Of a stretch of 64,000 nt of DNA, positions 10,281 through 18,535 are shown piece by piece; position 1 is the stretch's first letter, and each line of letters starts with the position of its first letter. Source of the DNA: Thalassospira sp. HF15 (GTDB taxonomy: Bacteria; Pseudomonadota; Alphaproteobacteria; Rhodospirillales; Thalassospiraceae); assembly GCF_011806525.1 (NCBI RefSeq), contig NZ_JAAVKI010000008.1, forward strand, positions 1-64,000, given 5' to 3'. Position numbers and translations under genes: made by a program. The notes beneath the pieces were generated by a model. That model was not told the DNA's origin, ran no database searches, and saw only the letters and a list, made by a program, of their open reading frames with translations.

Positions 10281-12932
10281 ATGACCGACATTTCCAGATT
10301 TATCAATATTGGTGAGCGGACCAACGTTGCGGGATCGCTGAAATTCAAGAAGCTGATCGTTGATGAAGACTACGATGCAGCGCTTGAGATCGCGCGCCAG
10401 CAGGTCGAAAACGGCGCCCAGATCATCGACATCAACATGGATGATGCGATGCTGGATGCCGAAACGGCAATGGTCAAGTTCATCAACCTGATTGCGGCTG
10501 AGCCAGACATTGCGCGCGTTCCGATCATGGTCGACAGTTCCAAATGGAACGTGATCGAGGCGGGGCTGAAATGCCTGCAGGGCAAGGGGATTGTCAATTC
10601 TATCAGTCTCAAGGAAGGCGAAGAGCCTTTCATCGCGCAGGCCAAGATGCTGCGCCGCTATGGGGCTGCTGTTGTGGTTATGGCTTTTGATGAAAAAGGT
10701 CAGGCCGATACAGTTGATCGCAAGTTTGAAATTTGCAAACGCAGCTATGACGTGCTGGTCGATAAGGTGGGCTTCCCGCCAGAAGATATCATTTTCGATC
10801 CGAATATCTTTGCTGTGGCAACCGGTATCGAAGAACATGATAACTATGCTGTCGACTTCATCGAAGCCTGCAAGCTGATCAAAGCAAACCTGCCCTATGC
10901 CAAGATTTCCGGCGGTGTTTCAAACGTCTCGTTTTCGTTCCGTGGCAATAACCCCGTGCGCGAAGCGATGCATTCGGTCTTCCTGTATCACGCCATCAAG
11001 GCTGGACTGGATATGGGGATCGTCAATGCCGGTCAGCTGGTGGTTTACGAAGAAATCCCGGAAGAACTGCGCGAGCGTGTTGAAGACGTCATTTTGAACC
11101 GCCGTTCAGATGCGACTGACCGTTTGCTCGAAGTGGCCGAGAAATACAAAGGAACCGGCGGGCCAGAGAAAAAGGCAGATCTTGAATGGCGTAAAAAGCC
11201 GGTCAATGAGCGTCTGGCTCATGCTCTGATCAACGGTATTGCCGAATATGTCGAGGAAGACACCGAAGAAGCACGTCAGCAGGCAGACAAACCGCTTCAT
11301 GTGATTGAAGGCCCCCTGATGGATGGCATGAATATCGTCGGTGACCTGTTTGGCGCCGGCAAGATGTTCTTGCCCCAGGTGGTGAAATCCGCCCGTGTGA
11401 TGAAAAAGGCTGTCGCCTATCTGATTCCGTTCATTGAAGAAGAAAAAGACGGTAAGCACGAAACCAACGGCAGAATCCTGCTGGCAACCGTGAAGGGTGA
11501 TGTGCATGACATTGGCAAGAACATCGTTGGTGTTGTTCTGCAATGTAATAACTTCGAGGTCATTGACCTTGGCGTCATGGTGCCAACCCAGAAGATCATT
11601 GAAACAGCCAAGGCCGAAAACGTCGACATGATTGGCCTTTCGGGCCTGATTACACCGTCTCTTGAAGAAATGACCTATGTCGCGGCCGAAATGGAACGCG
11701 AAGGACTTGATATCCCGCTTCTGATTGGTGGGGCGACGACGTCCAAGGTTCACACTGCGGTTAAAATTGCGCCGAACTACCTGAAATCTTCGGTGGTTTA
11801 CGTGATCGACGCGTCGCGCGCGGTCGGGGTTGCAAGTCAATTGCTGTCCGAAACGCATGGTGAACGATTTGCCGCGGAAATCCGCAATGAATATGTCGCG
11901 ATGGCGGAAAAACACGCGGCACAGCAATTACAGAAAAAGCGGTTCTCGATTGTCGATGCCCGAGCCAACAAGGCACAGCTTGATTGGGAAAACTTCGAAG
12001 CACCCGTTCCCAATAAGCCGGGCATAACTGTGTTTGAGGACTTCGAACTGGAAGACCTGGTATCGCGATTTGACTGGAAACCATTCTTTGAGACCTGGGA
12101 ACTGCACGGCCGTTTCCCTGAAATCCTCCAAGACGAGAAGGTCGGTGAAACTGCGCGGGGACTTTATGAAGACGCGCAGGAGATGCTCAAGAAAATCATT
12201 GCCGAGAAGTGGTTCAAGCCCAAAGCGGTGGTCGGCTTGTGGCCAGCCAACTCGGTCGGTGATGATATCGAAGTCACCCCGGCACCCGATCACAACGAAC
12301 CGGTGATGCTCCATACCCTGCGCCAGCAGATGTACCGCGAAAACAACAAGCGCCCGAACCGGGCCCTTGCCGATTACATCGCGCCGAAAGACAGTGGCAA
12401 GACCGACTATATCGGCGCCTTTGTTGTCACTGCCGGGCCGGAGGTTGAAGAAATCGCCGGTAAGCTTGAAGCCGAGCATGACGATTACAACGCCATTTTG
12501 GTCAAGGCTCTTGGTGATCGTTTTGCCGAGGCATTTTCTGAGTGCATGCACGAAAAGGTCCGCAAGGAGCTTTGGGGATATGCCCCTGATGAGGCGCTTG
12601 GCAATGATGAGCTGATTGCCGAAAAATATCGCGGTATTCGCCCGGCGCCAGGTTATCCGGCTTGTCCGGAACACACCGAAAAAGGCATTCTCTGGGATCT
12701 TCTGGATGCCGAAAAGAATGTCGGTGTGTCGCTGACCGAAAGTTATGCCATGACGCCGACTGCATCAGTCAGTGGCTTCTATTTTGCCAATCCGGATGCA
12801 AAGTATTTCGGTCTTGGCAAAATCGAGCGCGATCAGGTCGAAAGCTATGCCGAGCGCAAGGGTATGACCTTGGCAGAGGCAGAGCGCTGGTTGGCGCCGA
12901 ACCTTAATTACGATCCGCGTCAGGCGAAATAA
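10281..12932 (+). CDS. metH: methionine synthase, folate/cobalamin/reactivation polypeptide (split MetH, C-terminal part)
   Basis: This 883-residue protein carries the pterin-binding domain ([16 protein letters not shown] at its start, then [11 protein letters not shown]), the cobalamin cap and Rossmann domain with [12 protein letters not shown] around residue 405-416 (His is the lower axial cobalt ligand), and the C-terminal SAM-dependent reactivation domain ([30 protein letters not shown]). I prefer ATG 10281 (MTDISRF) to the open frame from 10251, because it begins at the pterin domain and follows AAAAGAGAT. Together with the preceding gene it makes a complete methionine synthase. A bidirectional terminator ends the operon. 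Confidence 0.94.
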   Translation: MTDISRFINIGERTNVAGSLKFKKLIVDEDYDAALEIARQQVENGAQIIDINMDDAMLDAETAMVKFINLIAAEPDIARVPIMVDSSKWNVIEAGLKCLQGKGIVNSISLKEGEEPFIAQAKMLRRYGAAVVVMAFDEKGQADTVDRKFEICKRSYDVLVDKVGFPPEDIIFDPNIFAVATGIEEHDNYAVDFIEACKLIKANLPYAKISGGVSNVSFSFRGNNPVREAMHSVFLYHAIKAGLDMGIVNAGQLVVYEEIPEELRERVEDVILNRRSDATDRLLEVAEKYKGTGGPEKKADLEWRKKPVNERLAHALINGIAEYVEEDTEEARQQADKPLHVIEGPLMDGMNIVGDLFGAGKMFLPQVVKSARVMKKAVAYLIPFIEEEKDGKHETNGRILLATVKGDVHDIGKNIVGVVLQCNNFEVIDLGVMVPTQKIIETAKAENVDMIGLSGLITPSLEEMTYVAAEMEREGLDIPLLIGGATTSKVHTAVKIAPNYLKSSVVYVIDASRAVGVASQLLSETHGERFAAEIRNEYVAMAEKHAAQQLQKKRFSIVDARANKAQLDWENFEAPVPNKPGITVFEDFELEDLVSRFDWKPFFETWELHGRFPEILQDEKVGETARGLYEDAQEMLKKIIAEKWFKPKAVVGLWPANSVGDDIEVTPAPDHNEPVMLHTLRQQMYRENNKRPNRALADYIAPKDSGKTDYIGAFVVTAGPEVEEIAGKLEAEHDDYNAILVKALGDRFAEAFSECMHEKVRKELWGYAPDEALGNDELIAEKYRGIRPAPGYPACPEHTEKGILWDLLDAEKNVGVSLTESYAMTPTASVSGFYFANPDAKYFGLGKIERDQVESYAERKGMTLAEAERWLAPNLNYDPRQAK

Positions 12933-12953
12933 CCGTCTTTCAGGTCGCAATGA

Positions 12954-12985
12954 AAAGCCCCGCAGACTGCACTCTGCGGGGCTTT
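12954..12985. terminator. bidirectional terminator between metH and MFS gene
   Basis: A 13-bp stem (12954-12966 with 12973-12985) has A-rich and T-rich flanks. It serves metH on the plus strand and the convergent transporter gene on the minus strand. Confidence 0.9.
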
Positions 12986-12999
12986 ATTCTTTGGTGTGT

Positions 13000-14250
13000 T
13001 CAGGCCTCGTGTGTGGCGTGGCAGAACTTTCCGCGTTCAGTGACACCGACAATCACAATGCCAATCAGCCCGAGTAAGAAATAACCTACCAGAAGCGGGA
13101 TCACTGTGCCGTTGAACTGCTGGCCGATGATGCCGCCGGCAATGACCCCGATCAGCGTGCTGTAGACGCCAATCATCGAGGATGCGGTGCCTGCAATCGC
13201 CCCAACCGGTTCCATCGCAAGTGAGTTGAAATTCGGCATGGTCAGCGAGAAGCAGAACAGGATTGTCGTCAGGCCGATACCAAACACCAGCAACGGCGGT
13301 TGACCGTCAAACCAAAGCGCAATCAGAACATTGATCAGGCTGCTGACTGTCATGACAAACAATGCGACATGCGAAATCTTGTGCATGCCGATCTTGCGTA
13401 CAAGGCGCGCGTTGACAAATGACGAGACGCTCATGCAGGCGGCGATCATGCCAAACACCAGCGGGAACCAGACACCAAGCCCATAGACCTCGGTTTCAAA
13501 GACCTGCTGAGCTGATCCGATATAGGCCATCAGGCAGGCAAACATCATGCCCATTGCGGTGGCGTAACCCAAGGTCTGGCGATTGGTAACCGTGGTCTTG
13601 ATGTCACGTACGATCCGTCGGACAGACAGCTTGTGTCGATATTCGGGATGGAGGGTTTCAGGCATGCGCAGCAGATACCAGCAGACTATCGCAATCGCGA
13701 GGACAAGTGTGCTGACAAAAATCATATGCCAGTTGGCCAGTGCCAGGATCAGGCTACCAGATGCCGGGGCGAACACGGGCAGAATGATAAACACCATCAT
13801 GACAAAGGACATGACACGGGCCATTTCGCGTCCCTCGAAACAGTCGCGTGTAATTGCCATGGTCAAAACGCGCGGTGCCGCGGCGCCAAGCCCCTGAACA
13901 AAACGCGCAGCAAGAAGATGTTCATAGCTGTCGGCAAAGATGGCCATGATTGTACCGACGCAATAGATGCCAAGACCGGCAATCAGGGTAGGGCGGCGGC
14001 CAAAACTGTCAGCCAGTGGGCCATAAACAATCTGCATTAGGCCAAACGCGATCATGAAAAAATAGATCAGCATCTGCATACGGTTGCCGTCTTCGATACC
14101 GAAATCTGTCGCGATCGGGCCAAAAGCCGGCAACAGGTTATCAATCGACAGGGCAACAAGTCCGATGGTGATCGCCATCAGGCAGATAAATTCAACAAGT
14201 CCGGGAAGCGGCTTTGCCGCCGTTGTGCCCGTTGGTCTGGGGTCATTCAT
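13000..14250 (-). CDS. MFS multidrug exporter, Bcr/CflA family
   Basis: This 416-residue protein has 12 predicted membrane helices. The MFS motif A is visible between helices 2 and 3 as GPLADSFGRRPTLIAG. SIDNLLPAFGPIATDFG in the first helix matches drug:H+ antiporter-1 family proteins of the Bcr/CflA group. RFVQGLGAAAPRVL in helix 4 is the motif B/C region. Such proteins export drugs or metabolites with proton influx. The substrate here cannot be told. It is a single gene, convergent with metH. Confidence 0.85.
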   Translation of the reverse strand: MNDPRPTGTTAAKPLPGLVEFICLMAITIGLVALSIDNLLPAFGPIATDFGIEDGNRMQMLIYFFMIAFGLMQIVYGPLADSFGRRPTLIAGLGIYCVGTIMAIFADSYEHLLAARFVQGLGAAAPRVLTMAITRDCFEGREMARVMSFVMMVFIILPVFAPASGSLILALANWHMIFVSTLVLAIAIVCWYLLRMPETLHPEYRHKLSVRRIVRDIKTTVTNRQTLGYATAMGMMFACLMAYIGSAQQVFETEVYGLGVWFPLVFGMIAACMSVSSFVNARLVRKIGMHKISHVALFVMTVSSLINVLIALWFDGQPPLLVFGIGLTTILFCFSLTMPNFNSLAMEPVGAIAGTASSMIGVYSTLIGVIAGGIIGQQFNGTVIPLLVGYFLLGLIGIVIVGVTERGKFCHATHEA

Positions 14251-14541
14251 TTTTCTTGGTTCCGTATCAGAACGGTTGGTGGCGGCATTACTGTCTCACG
14301 ATATGCGCAGGATGCGGCATTTCGTGTGATTTTGGCAATGACGGTTTTCTGAAACAGGATCTCGGCACTCGGTATGGCCTGAACCCCGGTCACTTGTTGT
14401 TACACATCCGCTGGGATCAATCAATGGATGTCAGAAATGCGAAAATAACCTTGGTAGTGCTTGTCTTTACCCTTTATTCGCAGGAAAGCGTGATCCTATG
14501 ATCGTATTGAGTTTCGCCGCGCCAACCCTGGTATTGCTGAT

Positions 14542-16335
14542 ATGGCTGAAAAGCTTCTGAAATCGAACATCCTGTTGAACCGTCTGCGCCGTATCGTCAA
14601 AAGCGAGCAGCTGGTTCTGTCGATTTTGGCATTGATTGTGGGGGCGTTGGCTGGTGGCGGGACCATCCTGTTTCGGGACGGATTGCTGTTTATCCAATCA
14701 CTGTTTTTTGGAACGGGGGAAGAAGCCCTTCACCGTCATCTCAGTGAAATTCCAATCTGGCAACTTATTCTTGCGCCGACGGTTGGCGGCTTGATTGTCG
14801 GTGTTTTCATTTACAAGTTTCTGCCGGAAAAGCGTCCGCACGGGGTCGCTGATGTTATTGATGCGGCCTCTTTCCATGATGCCCGGATGTCGACGCGTTG
14901 CGGGATCAAAAGTGCGATTGCCAGTGCGGTATCTCTTGGGAGTGGTGCATCTCTTGGTCGTGAAGGACCCGTGGTTCATATGGGCGCGTCCTTCGGGGCG
15001 TGGTTGGCGCGGATTCTTCATTTGCGCCGTTCGGCATCGCGAACGCTTTTGGGATGTGGCGTGGCTTCTGCGGTGGCTGCATCGTTCAATGCGCCATTGG
15101 CAGGGGCGCTTTTTGCCCATGAAGTTGCCCTTGGCCATTATGCCCTGACGGCCTTTGCGCCGATTGTTCTGGCTTCTGTCACCGGTACCGTCATTACGCG
15201 CATCTATTATGGCGATGAGGTCGCCTTCCTGATACCGGGGCATCAAATCCAGTCTTTCTGGGAGTTCCCGGCCTTTGCCCTTCTGGGAATTATCGCCGGC
15301 ATTGCGGCGGTGCTGGTCGTCCGTGCCATCCCGATTGTACAAAAAACCGCAAATCGAACCAGTGTGCCGCTTTGGCTGCGTCCAGCTGTTGCCGGTCTGA
15401 TTGTCGGTTTGGTTGCGCTGATTTTCCCCCAGATCGTGGGCGTCGGATACGGGGCGATGAATGATGCGCTTAATGAAAGCTATAACTTGACCTTCCTGAT
15501 CGGGTTGCTGATTGCCAAGGGGTTTGTGGTTTCGATCTGCATGGGACTTGGCTTCGCGGGAGGCATGTTCAGTCCGGCACTTTTCCTTGGCGCGATGCTG
15601 GGCGGTGCATTTGGCATTATCGCAACCAATGCTTTTCCTGAGCTTTCATCAGGATATTCGGCTTATACCCTTGTTGGCATGGGGGCTTTGGCGGCCGCTG
15701 TTCTTGGTGCGCCGATTTCAACGACCTTGATCATTTTTGAACTGACTGGCGACTATGCCCTGACCGCTGCGGTAATGGTTGCATCCGTTCTGGCAACGGT
15801 GGTGATGGACCAGTTCCAGGGGGGCTCGTTCTTCCAGTGGCAATTGAAATGTCGCGGTGTGTCGACCCGTTGGGGCCGGGAAGTCAACTTGCTACGTACG
15901 ATCAAGGTCGCCGAGATCATGAAGCACGAATACGAAACTGTCCCATTGACAGAGGGGCTGACAGTGGTGCGAGAAAAACTGATCAACGCCCCGTATTCAG
16001 AGCTTTTTGTCATTGATGACCAGGGCAAATTGCACGGCACGATTACGCTGACCGATTTGCGCCATGCCGCATTTGACCCCAAACTTGGTGATGAAGTGAC
16101 GGCAGGCGAGGTGGCCAGATCAAAGCCCCCGGTGCTTTATCGGACCGACAGTATCGAAAAGGCCATCAAACTGATGGAACAAACCGGCGAAGAGCATCTG
16201 CCGGTCCTTAATAGCGCCGAAGAACGCCATATCATCGGGTTCGTTCATGAAAAAGACGCGATGATGGCCTACAACAACGCATTGCTTGAGCTGCAAAGCG
16301 AAGATCGCGGCGATGCGCCGCCCAAGCTGTTCTAG
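14542..16335 (+). CDS. CLC-family chloride channel/transporter with C-terminal CBS pair
   Basis: This 597-residue protein has a CLC membrane domain (about residues 25-440) followed by two CBS motifs (about 460-590). Selectivity-filter motifs are GSGASLGREGP (the Glu of GREGP is the gating glutamate) and GFAGGMFSPALFLGA. The proton-glutamate position was not resolved, so channel versus Cl-/H+ antiporter remains open. The CBS pair (VAEIMKHEYETVPL, then EEHLPVLN) probably binds a nucleotide. The start ATG lacks a clear ribosome site. It is the first plausible start in frame with the family-like N-terminus. Confidence 0.9.
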   Translation: MAEKLLKSNILLNRLRRIVKSEQLVLSILALIVGALAGGGTILFRDGLLFIQSLFFGTGEEALHRHLSEIPIWQLILAPTVGGLIVGVFIYKFLPEKRPHGVADVIDAASFHDARMSTRCGIKSAIASAVSLGSGASLGREGPVVHMGASFGAWLARILHLRRSASRTLLGCGVASAVAASFNAPLAGALFAHEVALGHYALTAFAPIVLASVTGTVITRIYYGDEVAFLIPGHQIQSFWEFPAFALLGIIAGIAAVLVVRAIPIVQKTANRTSVPLWLRPAVAGLIVGLVALIFPQIVGVGYGAMNDALNESYNLTFLIGLLIAKGFVVSICMGLGFAGGMFSPALFLGAMLGGAFGIIATNAFPELSSGYSAYTLVGMGALAAAVLGAPISTTLIIFELTGDYALTAAVMVASVLATVVMDQFQGGSFFQWQLKCRGVSTRWGREVNLLRTIKVAEIMKHEYETVPLTEGLTVVREKLINAPYSELFVIDDQGKLHGTITLTDLRHAAFDPKLGDEVTAGEVARSKPPVLYRTDSIEKAIKLMEQTGEEHLPVLNSAEERHIIGFVHEKDAMMAYNNALLELQSEDRGDAPPKLF

Positions 16336-16341
16336 TCGTTT

Positions 16342-16379
16342 CAAAAAAGAAGAAAGAGCAGCGCCATACGGCGCTGCTC
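16342..16379 (-). terminator. terminator of the Ser/Ala-rich hypothetical gene
   Basis: A 10-bp perfect stem with an ATAC loop (16356-16365 with 16370-16379) is followed on the minus strand by a T-rich run. It lies 26 bp past the stop of the minus-strand gene and may also stop the chloride-channel transcript. Confidence 0.85.
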
Positions 16380-16405
16380 CGTTCAAGGTTTCGAGGCCGA
16401 TGCTA

Positions 16406-16993
16406 TCAGGCGGCCAATGCGGGTTGCTGTCGTGCTGGCTGACCAGACATGACCTGGGCTGCAACCCGGCTATCGAGACCGGCGACGTTTTCTGGAAGAT
16501 CAGTTGCAGACTGTTGAGCTGCATCATCGATTTTCTGACGTTCTTGGCGTTTCTCAATCTCGGCCTTTTCGTTGTGTTTCTCGTCCTTTGTTGGCGGACT
16601 CAAACTGTCACGAAGGGCAGATTTGAATTCTTCCTCAGCATCCTGTTCAGCAAGTGCAGGATCATCCTTGGCTGGATCAGAATTCGACGAAACCACGTCA
16701 TCGCCGGTATTGATACCGTTTGCACGGTCATTGGCTTTGACTGCGTCCATGGCAGCAGCAAAGCTTGATGACCCGCTTCCGATATCCTGAAATTCAAGCA
16801 TGACGGACTGAACCGCGTCCGAAAGCTGGCTTTTGGAAGAACCACTTTCAGATCCGATTGCCGCGACGCTTGAAACAGGTGCAGCGCTACCTGCGCTAAA
16901 ACCTTCGATACCTTCGTGTGCACCTGACCGTTCCACAGAACTGGCCCGGGTTGACATCGGCAACCCGTTACCCAATCCAAAAATAGTACTCAT
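16406..16993 (-). CDS. hypothetical Ser/Ala-rich protein, unrecognised
   Basis: I do not recognise this 195-residue protein. The N-terminal third is rich in Ser, Gly and Ala (for example GSESGSSKSQLSDA). The central region is acidic (DPAKDDPALAEQDAEEEF), followed by a charged Lys/Glu helix-like stretch (KDEKHNEKAEIEKRQERQKID). No signal peptide or membrane segment is visible. The composition suggests a largely disordered protein. The gene is supported by AAAGG about 10 bp before ATG 16993 and by a strong terminator after its stop. It stands alone, with a hairpin in its leader region (17031-17062). Confidence 0.7.
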   Translation of the reverse strand: MSTIFGLGNGLPMSTRASSVERSGAHEGIEGFSAGSAAPVSSVAAIGSESGSSKSQLSDAVQSVMLEFQDIGSGSSSFAAAMDAVKANDRANGINTGDDVVSSNSDPAKDDPALAEQDAEEEFKSALRDSLSPPTKDEKHNEKAEIEKRQERQKIDDAAQQSATDLPENVAGLDSRVAAQVMSGQPARQQPALAA

Positions 16994-17308
16994 TTCGAGA
17001 TACCTTTCTTATGGGATGCACAAAGCACAGCTGACACCGCGGCAATATCGCCGGGGTGTCAGGCATGCCTACCATCTGAGATCAAAGCAATTTTCAGACC
17101 ATGGCTGTCGCAGTCGAGGGTTCGCAAATTACATGCAAAGAACGTTGGATACTGTGACCCGTATTCGAAGCGTTTCTTGCATCCTGCCTTTTGTGATCGG
17201 CGGTAAAAAATACCGATACCAAAGTGGGTTACCTGTATTTGATCTTATCTATTAGGCTATGGGAAGATGGCCGAGCTTTCCCAAAATCAGGACGCGTATC
17301 AGTAACAG
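16994..17308. other. divergent intergenic region with a strong hairpin
   Basis: This 315-bp gap should contain promoters for the minus-strand hypothetical gene and for the epimerase. It holds an inverted repeat CTGACACC (17031-17038) and GGTGTCAG (17055-17062), with a shorter inner GGC/GCC stem. No T tract follows, so it is not a typical terminator. Confidence 0.55.
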
Positions 17309-18406
17309 ATGAAACTCCACCTTATCGCCGGTGCCAGACCCAACTTCATGAAGATTGCCCCGTTGTGGCGCGGATTGATGAAGCATCCGGTAATCCGGCC
17401 GTCATTTGTTCATACGGTTCAGCAGTCCGATGAGGCGATGTCGTCGGCGATCTGGCGTGAACTTGGATTGCCGGACCCTGATCATGTGCTGAGCTGGAAA
17501 CCGTCAGAAAATGGTGACCGGGTTGCGGAGATGATGCGGGCGTACGGGGTGCTTTGTGACACTCACAGACCAGACGCGGTTTTGGTCGTGGGGGATGTGA
17601 ATTCATCATGCGCGGCAGCACTGGTTGCATCAGAAATGGGTATCCCTCTCGTGCATCTTGAGGCTGGTCTCAGGTGCTTTGATTCCACGATGCCAGAAGA
17701 GCAAAACCGCGTGGTGATAGATCACAGGGCTGATCTTTTGCTGACCTCATCAAAAGATGCGAACGAGAATCTGTTTGCCGAGGGGATATCGCCCGAGCAG
17801 ATCAGATTGGTCGGCAATATCATGATCGACACGCTCGTGATGATGAAAACTCAGATCGCCCAAGAAGAAACGGCACGCAAGATCGGGCTCGTTAAGGGAC
17901 GCTATGTTCTTGTGACGCTGCACAGACAAGGCAATGTCGATGATCCCGCACGTTTGAGGCAGATCTGCGCTGCTTTGACGGAACTCGCAGCAAGGTCTGA
18001 TGTTTGTTTCGTGCTTCATCCCCGAACAGAAAAGCGTCTTTCGGCACTAGGTTTACTAGATGGCCTGCGCGCTGCAGGTGTGCGTTTGTTGCCGCCAATG
18101 GGGTATGTCGGATTTACAAGTTTGATGCAGGATGCGGGGGGCGTTGTTACTGATTCTGGTGGTGTACAGGAAGAAACCACCTGTCTTGGTGTGCCATGTC
18201 TGACGCTGCGCAACTCGACTGAGAGACCGATCACAATTACGCAGGGCACCAACGGCCTTGTTGAGGTTGATCGGATGATCGATGCGGTGATGTCCGCGCT
18301 ATCTGCTTCCGATAGCCGTGTTTGTTTGCCCGCTGATATTCCGTTATGGGATGGAAAAACCAGTGAGCGTGTCATCCATGCTCTTGAAGACTTTCTACTG
18401 CCCTGA
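17309..18406 (+). CDS. wecB: UDP-N-acetylglucosamine 2-epimerase (non-hydrolysing, WecB type)
   Basis: This 365-residue GT-B-fold enzyme interconverts UDP-GlcNAc and UDP-ManNAc for surface polysaccharide synthesis. The motifs are in order: GARPNFMK at the N-terminus, VVGDVNSS, HLEAGLR, PEEQNRVVIDH, VGNIMIDTL, TLHRQGNVD, VTDSGGVQEE and NSTERPIT. The expected Asp, Glu, Glu and His active-site positions are all occupied. It is an orphan: no ManNAc dehydrogenase or glycosyltransferase gene is near. About nine of 26 Arg codons are AGA or AGG, more than in the neighbouring helicase gene, which may indicate transfer. The ribosome site is weak. Confidence 0.9.
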   Translation: MKLHLIAGARPNFMKIAPLWRGLMKHPVIRPSFVHTVQQSDEAMSSAIWRELGLPDPDHVLSWKPSENGDRVAEMMRAYGVLCDTHRPDAVLVVGDVNSSCAAALVASEMGIPLVHLEAGLRCFDSTMPEEQNRVVIDHRADLLLTSSKDANENLFAEGISPEQIRLVGNIMIDTLVMMKTQIAQEETARKIGLVKGRYVLVTLHRQGNVDDPARLRQICAALTELAARSDVCFVLHPRTEKRLSALGLLDGLRAAGVRLLPPMGYVGFTSLMQDAGGVVTDSGGVQEETTCLGVPCLTLRNSTERPITITQGTNGLVEVDRMIDAVMSALSASDSRVCLPADIPLWDGKTSERVIHALEDFLLP

Positions 18407-18535
18407 ATCCGGCGGACAAAAGCGATCTTGCGGAAGGGTTGGTTGATGCAGGCAATGTGGTGCAGAATGTAAAAATATACCGGTCAAAATGGAACGAGAC
18501 TGGCCCCGTCCACACAGAGTGATATATATGCTTGC

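Noticed and set aside
9960..10838. 292-codon minus-strand frame spanning the metH gap
   Set aside because: It is antisense to both metH parts and shows no family features. The split is supported by the plus-strand motifs.
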